This document shows positions 17,983 to 25,432 of a stretch of 64,000 nt of DNA, in pieces. The number at the start of each line of letters is the position of its first letter. The first letter of the stretch is position 1. Source of the DNA: Methylohalobius sp964654415 (GTDB taxonomy: Bacteria > Pseudomonadota > Gammaproteobacteria > Methylococcales > Methylothermaceae); NCBI GenBank assembly GCA_964654415.1, contig CAZZIP010000001.1, positions 62,001-126,000 on the forward strand. The letters run 5' to 3'. The notes under the pieces were generated by a model. It was not told the DNA's origin. It ran no database searches and saw nothing but the letters and a program-made list of their open reading frames with translations. The position numbers were made by a program, and so were the translations under genes.

Positions 17983-19160
17983 GAGGCGCGATAAAACTGA
18001 GCCTTCAGGTACGCGGTTTCGGGGATGGCCGGGTGAATCGGGTGGTCCGGCCCTTGGTGCCCTTGGGCGAACAAGGCAAGGTTACAAGCTGCTGCGGTGC
18101 GGGCGATGAGCGCTTGCAGCTGGTTAGCAGACAAATGGTAGGAGCACGAACAGCTCACCAGTATCCCTGGGCGCGCCAGACACGCCAGAGCCAAGCGGTT
18201 GAGGTTGCGATAGCCCTCGATGCCCTTGGCGATGTCCTTGCGCCGCTTGATGAAGGCGGGCGGGTCGCAGACGATCAGGTCGAAGCGTTCACGCCCCTGT
18301 TTGGCTTGTTTGAGAAATTCTAGGACATCGGCCTGGACGAACTGGATTTTATCAGCAACTCGGTTGCGGCGAGCATTTTCCTGGGCTAATGCCAATGCCG
18401 AGGCGGAACTGTCCACGGCAACCACGCGCTTGGCGCCGCCAGCCGCCGCCTGGATGGCCCACGCCCCGGTATAGCAGAAGAGATCTAAGACATTCAACCC
18501 GCTGGCCAGCGAGGCGGCCAGCGCGCGGTTTTGGCGCTGGTCGTAAAACCAGCCGGTTTTCTGTCCGGTGAGTGGATCGATTTGGAAGCTTAAACCCTCT
18601 TCCTCGACCATCACGATCTCAGGCAGTTCCCCTCGGACCTCGACGTGCTGAGGCAAGCCTTCTAAGGCACGGCTGGGAGAATCGTTGCGCAACACGATCG
18701 CCTTGGGACGGATGAGACTATCAAGCGCGTCCAAGATTTTATCCAGCTGGTGCTCGATGCCCGCAGTATTGCACTGGATGACGCAGACTTGGTCGAAACG
18801 GTCGATCACCAATCCCGGAAGATAATCTCCCTCGCTGTGGGCCAGTCGGTAGAAAGGAGTCGAGAACAGGCGCTCCCGCCACGTTAGGGCAGCAGCCAGG
18901 CGTTTGCGCCAGAAGTTCAAGTCTATGGGTTCGTTTGGGTTGCGGCCCAACAGTCTGGCACAGATCAGCGCGTTGGGATTGACGTAGCCGATGCCGAGGG
19001 CGTAACCTGCGCTGCTTTCGACCACCGCCAAATCGCCCGGAGAGAAAGCTTTCAACGGCGTGGCCTCGGTATCGACCTCGTTGCTGAATATCCACAGGTG
19101 ACCTTGGTGCAGGCGTCGGTCTTCGTGCCTTTTCAGGCGTAGGCGGGGCAGATCCATCAT
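17979..19160 (-). CDS. rlmI: 23S rRNA (cytosine-5) methyltransferase, RlmI-type
   Basis: SAM-dependent methyltransferase; E. coli RlmI methylates C1962 of 23S rRNA. With the ATG at 19160 the protein has 393 residues. An N-terminal PUA domain (about 1-80, RLKRHEDRRLHQGHLWIFSN) precedes an EEHEA-like middle region and a Rossmann domain with LDLFCYTGAWAIQAA (SAM site), VCDPPAFIKRRKDI and the Cys-containing VSCSCSYHL. QKTGWFYDQRQNR is a hallmark of this family. A start at 19268 would lie inside prmA and give an unrelated N-terminus, so it is rejected. It lies 31 bases after prmA. Confidence 0.92.
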   Translation of the reverse strand: MMDLPRLRLKRHEDRRLHQGHLWIFSNEVDTEATPLKAFSPGDLAVVESSAGYALGIGYVNPNALICARLLGRNPNEPIDLNFWRKRLAAALTWRERLFSTPFYRLAHSEGDYLPGLVIDRFDQVCVIQCNTAGIEHQLDKILDALDSLIRPKAIVLRNDSPSRALEGLPQHVEVRGELPEIVMVEEEGLSFQIDPLTGQKTGWFYDQRQNRALAASLASGLNVLDLFCYTGAWAIQAAAGGAKRVVAVDSSASALALAQENARRNRVADKIQFVQADVLEFLKQAKQGRERFDLIVCDPPAFIKRRKDIAKGIEGYRNLNRLALACLARPGILVSCSCSYHLSANQLQALIARTAAACNLALFAQGHQGPDHPIHPAIPETAYLKAQFYRAS

Positions 19161-19191
19161 TCGGTGCTGCAGGAACGGAAGCCCATGGTCA

Positions 19192-20067
19192 TCACCGGTG
19201 CCGGATTCCGGCCAGGCAAATCCAGTTGTCCTTGACAACCGGCGGCTTAAAATCAAAGTGCTCAGCATAGGCTCGCTTGACCGATTCGGCCTGGATCTCC
19301 AAGAGGCCGGACAGGACTAGCCAGCCGCGCAGGCAGGTGAGGGCGGTGAGCGTGGGCGCCAAGGTGATCAAGGGATCGGCCAAGATGTTAGCGAGCACGA
19401 TGTCGGCGGCGATCTTCGGCATGGCTTCAGGATAGCAACAGATCAGGCGTTCGACCACCTGATTTTTACGCGCGTTTTCCTGCGTGGCCGTCAGCGCCTG
19501 GGGGTCGAGGTCGCAGGCGACAGCCCGCTCAGCTCCCAACACTAAAGCCGCCAAGGCGAGAATGCCGGAGCCGCAGCCATAGTCGATCACAGTCTTACCG
19601 CTTAGGTTTTGGCCGGCGAGCCACGTAAGGCACAAAGCGGTGGTGGGATGAGTGCCGGTGCCGAAGGCCAGACCTGGATCCAGGATTAGTTGCGTGGCCT
19701 TGGGATCGACCGGCGGCTGGCCGCTTGGACAGACCCACAGGCGGCCGAAGTTCAGCGGCTGGAAGTGCTCCAGCCAGGCTCGCTCCCAGGGCTGATCGGC
19801 GAGGAGGCTATGCTGCCATTCCTTAAGCCGATCCCCGAAGCGTGCAGCCAACTCTGAGTCAAGCGCACCGGTCTCGACCTCAAGTCCAAACAATGCAGTC
19901 AGGCGAGTTTGGCGCCATAGGGGCGTCTCGCCAGGAAGGGGTTCGAACAGTTCCTCGTCGCCGTCCTCGGAGAGGGTGATCGCTTGTGCTCCCCTGGCCT
20001 CCAGGAACTCGGAGACGGCATCGACCAGTTCGCGCGGGAGCACAAAGGAAAGTTCGCGCCAGGGCAT
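19192..20067 (-). CDS. prmA: Ribosomal protein L11 methyltransferase
   Basis: Trimethylates lysines and the N-terminus of ribosomal protein L11. The 291-residue protein has an N-terminal L11-recognition domain (MPWRELSFVLPRELVDAVSE) and a class I methyltransferase domain with LDPGLAFGTGTHPTTALCL, VIDYGCGSGILALAAL and IVLANILADPLI, all family signatures. It follows accC by 3 bases, the common accB-accC-prmA order in gammaproteobacteria. Confidence 0.96.
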   Translation of the reverse strand: MPWRELSFVLPRELVDAVSEFLEARGAQAITLSEDGDEELFEPLPGETPLWRQTRLTALFGLEVETGALDSELAARFGDRLKEWQHSLLADQPWERAWLEHFQPLNFGRLWVCPSGQPPVDPKATQLILDPGLAFGTGTHPTTALCLTWLAGQNLSGKTVIDYGCGSGILALAALVLGAERAVACDLDPQALTATQENARKNQVVERLICCYPEAMPKIAADIVLANILADPLITLAPTLTALTCLRGWLVLSGLLEIQAESVKRAYAEHFDFKPPVVKDNWICLAGIRHR

Positions 20068-20070
20068 AGA

Positions 20071-21417
20071 CTACTCGCGCATCCCGAGCATCTCTTCCAA
20101 GTAATGAATGTGTTGTCCTCCGCTCTTGAAGGCACTGTCGTTGATGATGCGTTGGAGCAAGGGGATGTTGCACTTGATTCCGGTAATCACGGTTTCGGTC
20201 AAGGCGGTGCGCATCCGCGCCAGCGCTGAGGCGCGGGTTTCGCCGTGGGCGATGAGCTTGCCGATCAAGGAGTCGTAGTAGGGGGGCACTTTGTAGCCGG
20301 CGTAGATATGCGTGTCCATGCGGATGCCGGGGCCGCCCGGGAGATGCAGTTGCTCGATTAGGCCGGGCGAAGGGATAAAGGTTTGTGGATCCTCGGCGTT
20401 AATCCGGCACTCGATGGCGTGGCCGCGCAGCACGATGTCCCCCTGCGAATAAGATAACGCCTCGCCGGCAGCAATGCGGATTTGCTCCTTGACGATGTCT
20501 ACCCCGGTGACCATTTCGGTGACTGGATGCTCCACCTGGACGCGGGTGTTCATCTCGATGAAGTAAAATTGGCCGTTTTCGTATAAAAACTCGAAGGTAC
20601 CGGCTCCCAAATAGCCGAGATCGCGGCAGGCTTGGGCACAGCGCTCCCCCATCTCGCGCCGCTGCTTTTCGGTGATGCCGGGGGCGGGTGCCTCTTCGAT
20701 CACCTTCTGGTGACGGCGCTGGGTCGAACAGTCGCGCTCGCCCAGATGGATAGCGTTGCCGTGGCTGTCAGCCAGGACCTGGAATTCAATGTGGCGCGGC
20801 TGTTCCAGGAATTTTTCCATATACACTTCGTCTCTGCCGAACGCGGTGCGGGCTTCGGCTTTGGTCATGGTGATAGCGTTCATCAAGGAGGCTTCCGAGT
20901 GGACCACCCGCATTCCGCGCCCGCCGCCACCCCCGGCGGCCTTGATGATGACCGGAAAGCCGATTTCTTTGGCAAGGCGCAGATTCTCCAGATAATCGTC
21001 GGAGAGCGGTCCATCGGAACCGGGAACGCAGGGAATTCCGGCCCGACGCATGGCTTCTTTAGCCGAGATCTTGTCCCCCATCAGACGGATGGTTTCAGGT
21101 TTAGGGCCGATGAAAATGAAGCCGCTTTGGATAACCCGTTCGGCGAAGTCGGCGTTTTCCGATAAAAAGCCATAACCGGGATGAATAGCGACGGCATCGG
21201 TGACTTCTGCCGCGCTGATGATCGCCGGAATGCTCAAGTAGCTGTCGGCAGAAGGAGCAGGTCCGATGCAAACCGTTTCATCGGCCATCAATACGTGTTT
21301 AAGGTTGCGGTCGGCTTCAGAGTGGACCGCAACTGTGCGGATGCCGAGTTCTCGGCAGGCACGCAGGATTCTCAAAGCGATCTCGCCGCGGTTGGCGATG
21401 ACGATCTTGTCTAGCAT
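20071..21417 (-). CDS. accC: Acetyl-CoA carboxylase, biotin carboxylase subunit
   Basis: ATP-dependent carboxylation of biotin on AccB, first half of the acetyl-CoA carboxylase reaction for fatty-acid synthesis. The 448-residue protein has IVIANRGEIALRILRACREL at the N-terminus, the ATP-grasp glycine loop KAAGGGGGRGMRVVHSE, FQVLADSHGNAIHLGERDCS, FIEMNTRVQVEHPVTEMVTG and RGHAIECRINAEDP. Length and motifs match E. coli AccC throughout. It is 10 bases downstream of accB and cotranscribed with it. Confidence 0.98.
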   Translation of the reverse strand: MLDKIVIANRGEIALRILRACRELGIRTVAVHSEADRNLKHVLMADETVCIGPAPSADSYLSIPAIISAAEVTDAVAIHPGYGFLSENADFAERVIQSGFIFIGPKPETIRLMGDKISAKEAMRRAGIPCVPGSDGPLSDDYLENLRLAKEIGFPVIIKAAGGGGGRGMRVVHSEASLMNAITMTKAEARTAFGRDEVYMEKFLEQPRHIEFQVLADSHGNAIHLGERDCSTQRRHQKVIEEAPAPGITEKQRREMGERCAQACRDLGYLGAGTFEFLYENGQFYFIEMNTRVQVEHPVTEMVTGVDIVKEQIRIAAGEALSYSQGDIVLRGHAIECRINAEDPQTFIPSPGLIEQLHLPGGPGIRMDTHIYAGYKVPPYYDSLIGKLIAHGETRASALARMRTALTETVITGIKCNIPLLQRIINDSAFKSGGQHIHYLEEMLGMRE

Positions 21418-21427
21418 GGCAAATCCT

Positions 21428-21877
21428 TTATTCGATCACGAAAAGCGGTTGGTTGTATTCCACCGGCTCGCCGTTTTCCACCAGGATTTTGGTGACGACC
21501 CCGGATTTGTCTGCCTCGATTTGATTCAAGATCTTCATGGCTTCGATGATACAAAGCACGTCGCCGACATCAACGCGCTGGCCTGTTTCGACAAACGGTT
21601 TGGCGCCAGGAGCTGGGGCGCGGTAGAAAATTCCCACCATCGGGGAACGGACGATGTGACCGGTGATTTCTTCTTCTGGCTTGACTTCCTCCACTGCCTG
21701 GGAAGCAGTCGTTGACGGGGGCTGAGCTTGGGCGGAGGAGGGGGACTGCGTGACGATTTGGGCGGCAGCGCTGATCCGGCTGATGCGGATAGATTCCTCC
21801 CCGGTCCGAATTTCGATTTCAGCAATGCTCGAGGCCTCGATGAGCTCGAGCAGCTTCTTTAGCTGTCTGATGTCCAT
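21428..21877 (-). CDS. accB: Biotin carboxyl carrier protein of acetyl-CoA carboxylase
   Basis: Carries biotin between the two acetyl-CoA carboxylase half reactions. The 149-residue protein starts MDIRQLKKLLELIEASSIAE, has an Ala/Pro/Ser/Gln linker around residues 40-75, and a C-terminal lipoyl-like domain with the thumb and the biotinylation motif EAMKILNQI; the modified lysine is Lys115. Length and layout match E. coli AccB. aroQ is 4 bases upstream, giving the usual aroQ-accB-accC order. Confidence 0.97.
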   Translation of the reverse strand: MDIRQLKKLLELIEASSIAEIEIRTGEESIRISRISAAAQIVTQSPSSAQAQPPSTTASQAVEEVKPEEEITGHIVRSPMVGIFYRAPAPGAKPFVETGQRVDVGDVLCIIEAMKILNQIEADKSGVVTKILVENGEPVEYNQPLFVIE

Positions 21878-21881
21878 AGAT

Positions 21882-22331
21882 CTAGTCCTTATTCTCGTTC
21901 AGGTACCGGATTGCAGCCGATAGAGCCAGTTCATATCCAAAAGTGCCCAGACCACAGATGACCCCATGGGCAATATCGGATAAATACGAATGACGGCGAA
22001 AAGGCTCGCGCGCGTAGACGTTGGACAGATGGACCTCGACGAATGGGACCTTGGTAGCCAGCAAGGCGTCGCGGATGGCGATACTGGTATGAGTGAAGGC
22101 GGCCGGGTTGATGATGATGAAAGAGGCTTGCTTGAACCGGGCGGCGTGGATCAGATCGACTAGGACGTGTTCAGCGTTGCTCTGGTGGAAGTCGAGGACA
22201 TGGCCGTGACTTTCGGCTAGCCGCTCCAAGCGGATTCTGACGTCGGCTAGGGTATCGGTGCCGTAGATTTCCGGCTCCCGGGTGCCGAGCAAGTTGAGAT
22301 TAGGCCCGTTGAGGACGGTAATGAGCGCCAT
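21882..22331 (-). CDS. aroQ: Type II 3-dehydroquinate dehydratase
   Basis: Third step of the shikimate pathway, 3-dehydroquinate to 3-dehydroshikimate. The 149-residue protein has the type II signature LNGPNLNLLGTREPEIYGTD (with the active-site Tyr and Arg), DFHQSNAEHVLVDLIHAA, IIINPAAFTHTSIAIRDALL, VEVHLSNVYAREPFRRHSYL. All catalytic positions are present. Located between dsbD and accB in the same direction. Confidence 0.97.
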   Translation of the reverse strand: MALITVLNGPNLNLLGTREPEIYGTDTLADVRIRLERLAESHGHVLDFHQSNAEHVLVDLIHAARFKQASFIIINPAAFTHTSIAIRDALLATKVPFVEVHLSNVYAREPFRRHSYLSDIAHGVICGLGTFGYELALSAAIRYLNENKD

Positions 22332-22404
22332 CGAGCTGCAAATTGGTTGGCAAAGCTTAAATATTGTGCAGAACCAGGCAGGTTTTGTCTAGAACGCATC
22401 TGTC

Positions 22405-24234
22405 TCAACAGGCTTGATCGAGTTTGGCGAGGTGGGTCAGGAACTGTTGCGGGGATATGTAGCCGATCAAACGGGCGGCTTTGCACTCCCGGCCGGTAGG
22501 ATCGAAGAACAGAATTGCCGGCGGACCGACCAGGCCGAAGCGTCGCATCAACGCCTTGTGGGATTCTGCGCCCTCGGTGACATCGGCTCTGAGGAGGGAA
22601 AGTTTTTCCAGCTTTTGGCGGACTTGGGGTGCGGTGAAGGTATCCGATTCCAACTCCTTACACGAGACGCACCAGTCGGCGTAAAAGTCCAGCATCGCCC
22701 AACTGCCGCGAGCTTCTTCGAGGGCAGCGTTCAGCGCTTGAGTGGAGCTGATCTGGCGGAAAGCCGCCGTTGTTGTAGCGCTTGAAGCAATCCGGGCGGT
22801 CAGGGGTTCTAGCGGTTTGAATACATTGCGGCTGCCGGAGGCCGTGCCGATCAGAAGCAGGATACCGTAAGTGAGCATCACCACCCCTAAGGCTTTGCTA
22901 AGCTTTTTGCTGTGGGGGGCGTTTTCGGGCAGGGGGCTGGCAGCGCCCAGATAGATCGCTGGAACGATCAACCACAGCGCCCACAGAAACAGGGTAGCAG
23001 GCGGCGGCAGGATTCGAGAGAGCAACCAGATCGCCACGCCTAAAAGCAGCACGCCGAATACCGCTTTGACGGTGTTCATCCACAGGCCGGCTTTGGGCAA
23101 AAGCTTACCCGCCGAAATGCCGACTGCGATCAGTGGCAGGCCCATTCCTAGTCCCATCGCGAACAGGGCGGCTCCTCCTAGGACCGCATCGCCGGTCTGA
23201 CCGATGTAGATCAGCGCACCGGCCAGCGGAGCCGCCACGCAGGGACCGACGATCAGGGCTGACAGCGCTCCCAGCATTGCCGCATGGGCGAAGCCGCCGC
23301 TCTGGCCGCGGAGCCGGGAGGCCAGCAGCGATTGCCAAGCGGATGGCATTTGGAGTTCATATAAACCGAACATGGATAATGCCAAGAGCACAAACAGGGC
23401 GCTAAAGCCGGCGATGACCCAGGGATTCTGGAACGTCGCTTGCAGATTGGCCCCGAACAGCCCGGCCAAAATCCCGAACACAGTGTAGGTGAGTGCCGAG
23501 GCAAGAACATAGCTCAAAGACAGCCCAAACGCGCGCAAGGTAGTGAGGTTTGCGCCGTGACCGACGATGATTCCTGACAGGATCGGCAGCATGGGGAAGC
23601 AGCACGGGGTGAACGCCAGAAGGATTCCAAAGCCTGTGAAACTCACCAAGGTAAGCCAGAAACTCTGATCTTGCAGCGCCTGGGCAATGCGATCCTGCTC
23701 GCTCAGGAGGGGAGGAGATGCGGTCGTAACCGGTGTTTGGGTGGCGGCAGGCAGGGTTAGGCGTACGGTTTGGACTTGTGGAGGGTAGCAAACGCCGCGC
23801 TCGGCACACCCTTGATAGCGAACCTTGAGCGTCAGTTCGGTTGCCTCGGCGCTGGCGCGCTCGACCGGCAAGGTGGCGACGAGGCCGCGGTGGTAGACTT
23901 CGGTCGGGCCGAATTCTGGGTCCTCTTTGCGCTCACCGGGCGGCAGCTGTAGCTGACCCAGCTGCACGTCGCCACCAAGCTTTTCTACCTTGAACTGATT
24001 GCGGTAAAGGTAGTAGCCGCTCGCGATCTGCCAGTTCAGGCGTACTGTAGTGGGATTTTCGACCTCAGCGGAGAAGCGGAAGGCTTGATCGGCCGGCAGG
24101 AGTTCGTCTTGAAACAAATTCAAGCCCAATGTCTTGGCTGAACTGGTCAAAGCCTCGAGCGGATCCGCCCAGCCGGAGACCGGCCAGCTCAGGGTCAAGC
24201 TTAAGCCAAAAATTAGCCAGAGGAATCGAGCCAT
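22405..24234 (-). CDS. dsbD: Thiol:disulfide interchange protein DsbD
   Basis: Moves reducing power from cytoplasmic thioredoxin across the inner membrane to periplasmic Dsb and cytochrome-maturation proteins. The protein of 609 residues has a signal peptide (ending GWADP), the N-terminal DsbD-alpha domain with the CAERGVC cysteine pair, a linker, eight membrane segments with Cys in TPCCFPMLPILSG and GPCVAAPLAGAL, and a C-terminal thioredoxin domain with YADWCVSCKELE. The membrane motif reads TPCC rather than the usual TPCVLP, adding an extra Cys. The ATG at 24234 is preferred to a TTG four codons earlier; it overlaps the end of cutA by 22 bases. Confidence 0.95.
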   Translation of the reverse strand: MARFLWLIFGLSLTLSWPVSGWADPLEALTSSAKTLGLNLFQDELLPADQAFRFSAEVENPTTVRLNWQIASGYYLYRNQFKVEKLGGDVQLGQLQLPPGERKEDPEFGPTEVYHRGLVATLPVERASAEATELTLKVRYQGCAERGVCYPPQVQTVRLTLPAATQTPVTTASPPLLSEQDRIAQALQDQSFWLTLVSFTGFGILLAFTPCCFPMLPILSGIIVGHGANLTTLRAFGLSLSYVLASALTYTVFGILAGLFGANLQATFQNPWVIAGFSALFVLLALSMFGLYELQMPSAWQSLLASRLRGQSGGFAHAAMLGALSALIVGPCVAAPLAGALIYIGQTGDAVLGGAALFAMGLGMGLPLIAVGISAGKLLPKAGLWMNTVKAVFGVLLLGVAIWLLSRILPPPATLFLWALWLIVPAIYLGAASPLPENAPHSKKLSKALGVVMLTYGILLLIGTASGSRNVFKPLEPLTARIASSATTTAAFRQISSTQALNAALEEARGSWAMLDFYADWCVSCKELESDTFTAPQVRQKLEKLSLLRADVTEGAESHKALMRRFGLVGPPAILFFDPTGRECKAARLIGYISPQQFLTHLAKLDQAC

Positions 24235-24542
24235 GCGCTTATCCAATCGAGGTAAGCCTTACTCCCTTGTTCCACAGAGACCGCCACGATCTCTGGAAGT
24301 TCGTAAGGATGATGCGCCTGGATGAAGGCTTCAAGTTCGGCCAAGCGGTCGGCGCGGGTCTTGATGATGAGCAGCACTTCGCTCGCCGTCTCAATCTTGC
24401 CTTGCCAGGGATAAATCGAAGTCAAACCGGACAGTTGGTTGACACAAGCAGCCAAGCGGTTTTCCACCAAATCTTGGGCCAAGCGCGAGGCACTCTCAGA
24501 GTCGGGACAAGTGCACAAAACGATTCGGTACTGCGTGCTCAT
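24213..24542 (-). CDS. cutA: Divalent-cation tolerance protein CutA
   Basis: Small trimeric PII-like protein linked to copper and divalent-metal tolerance. The 109-residue protein has LCTCPDSESASRLAQDLVEN, RLAACVNQL, SIYPWQGKIETASEVLLIIK and AHHPYELPEIVAV in family order. It heads the long minus-strand run cutA-dsbD-aroQ-accB-accC-prmA-rlmI-selW; cutA next to dsbD is the arrangement also seen in E. coli. Divergent from fxsA. Confidence 0.96.
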   Translation of the reverse strand: MSTQYRIVLCTCPDSESASRLAQDLVENRLAACVNQLSGLTSIYPWQGKIETASEVLLIIKTRADRLAELEAFIQAHHPYELPEIVAVSVEQGSKAYLDWISAWLDSSG

Positions 24543-24590
24543 GGCAAAAGTGACATAATGGGACAGGCTCCATTTATCATACCCAAATCC

Positions 24591-25019
24591 ATGCGTGCTT
24601 TCAGGCTGTTGGCGCTGATTTTCCTAATCGTTCCCCTGATCGAAATCTATCTCCTCCTGATCGTGGGCAGTATCATCGGCCCTTTGCCGACCATCGCCCT
24701 GGTAGTGTTCACGGCGGTTCTGGGTGCCTGGCTGCTCAGGATCGAGGGACTGGCTACTTGGTACAGGCTCCAACAATGCTTGGCCCAGGGCAAGATTCCG
24801 GCGTTGGAGATCGTGGAGGGGCCGATCCTGTTGGTGGGCGGGGCGCTGCTTTTGACCCCGGGATTTTTCACCGATTTCCTGGGGCTTTTGTGCCTGCTGC
24901 CGGCCACCCGGCGCAGAATTGCCCGCTACCTGCTCAATAAGTGGCTAATTCAGCAGGTTTCGGGTGGGCCAGAAAGAAAGCCACAGACGATCGAGGGAGA
25001 ATTTTGGCGCAAGGATTAG
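24591..25019 (+). CDS. fxsA: FxsA family membrane protein
   Basis: Small inner-membrane protein; E. coli FxsA suppresses phage T7 exclusion by the F plasmid, but its native role is unknown. The 142-residue protein has three or four membrane segments: LLALIFLIVPLIEIYLLLIV, TIALVVFTAVLGAWLLRIEG and GPILLVGGALLLTPGFFTDF, with the conserved LTPGFxTD motif, then a basic tail. The ATG at 24591 gives the canonical MRAFRLLALIF start; an in-frame ATG at 24558 is an alternative. Ends 36 bases before a convergent DUF2892 gene. Confidence 0.93.
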   Translation: MRAFRLLALIFLIVPLIEIYLLLIVGSIIGPLPTIALVVFTAVLGAWLLRIEGLATWYRLQQCLAQGKIPALEIVEGPILLVGGALLLTPGFFTDFLGLLCLLPATRRRIARYLLNKWLIQQVSGGPERKPQTIEGEFWRKD

Positions 25020-25054
25020 AAGAGGGCGCATCCCTGCGCTTGCTCAGCAGTTCT

Positions 25055-25369
25055 TTAAGAATGCGTCTCGTGTCCGTGACCGCCGCAGCAAGAGTGACTT
25101 TCAGGTTTTTCCTCCGTTTTGCCCGCGCAGCTGGTCTTTTCAGCTTGGTTGCAGCTAGGGCAAACGGTGGTTCTTCCCAAGCCGGCATAAATCGGGCAAA
25201 AATGGGTATAACCTGAGACAAGCAAGGCGATCCCCAATAAAAGCAAAGGCACGCTGCCTAGGAACATAGAAACTAAAATAGCTAAGCTGCCAACGCCATA
25301 GCGGATTTTTTGGTCCTTGTCGCCGACGTTGTATTCGTATTTGAGCATTCGCTTGAAATCAAATTGCAT
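25055..25369 (-). CDS. DUF2892 (YgaP-like membrane domain) protein with Cys/His-rich tail
   Basis: A 104-residue inner-membrane protein. YNVGDKDQKIRYGVGSLAIL and the second hydrophobic helix VPLLLLGIALLVSGYTHFCP, followed by IYAGLGRTT, match the DUF2892 domain found in E. coli YgaP. After it comes VCPSCNQAEKTSC and a tail HSCCGGHGHETHS, rich in Cys and His, which looks able to bind a metal ion. Function unknown. The start MQFDFKRMLKYEYNVGD is taken because AGGAGGTGC lies upstream; Met8 is possible. Stands alone between fxsA and uvrD. Confidence 0.8.
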   Translation of the reverse strand: MQFDFKRMLKYEYNVGDKDQKIRYGVGSLAILVSMFLGSVPLLLLGIALLVSGYTHFCPIYAGLGRTTVCPSCNQAEKTSCAGKTEEKPESHSCCGGHGHETHS

Positions 25370-25432
25370 AAAGCACCTCCTGCTGAAAATTCAGCTTAGT
25401 ATATCCTAAACACTGCAAACCGTAAGCCCAAA

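Noticed and set aside
24129..25019. Long plus-strand frame of 296 residues as one gene
   Set aside because: Only the last 142 codons encode FxsA; the first half is antisense to dsbD and cutA.
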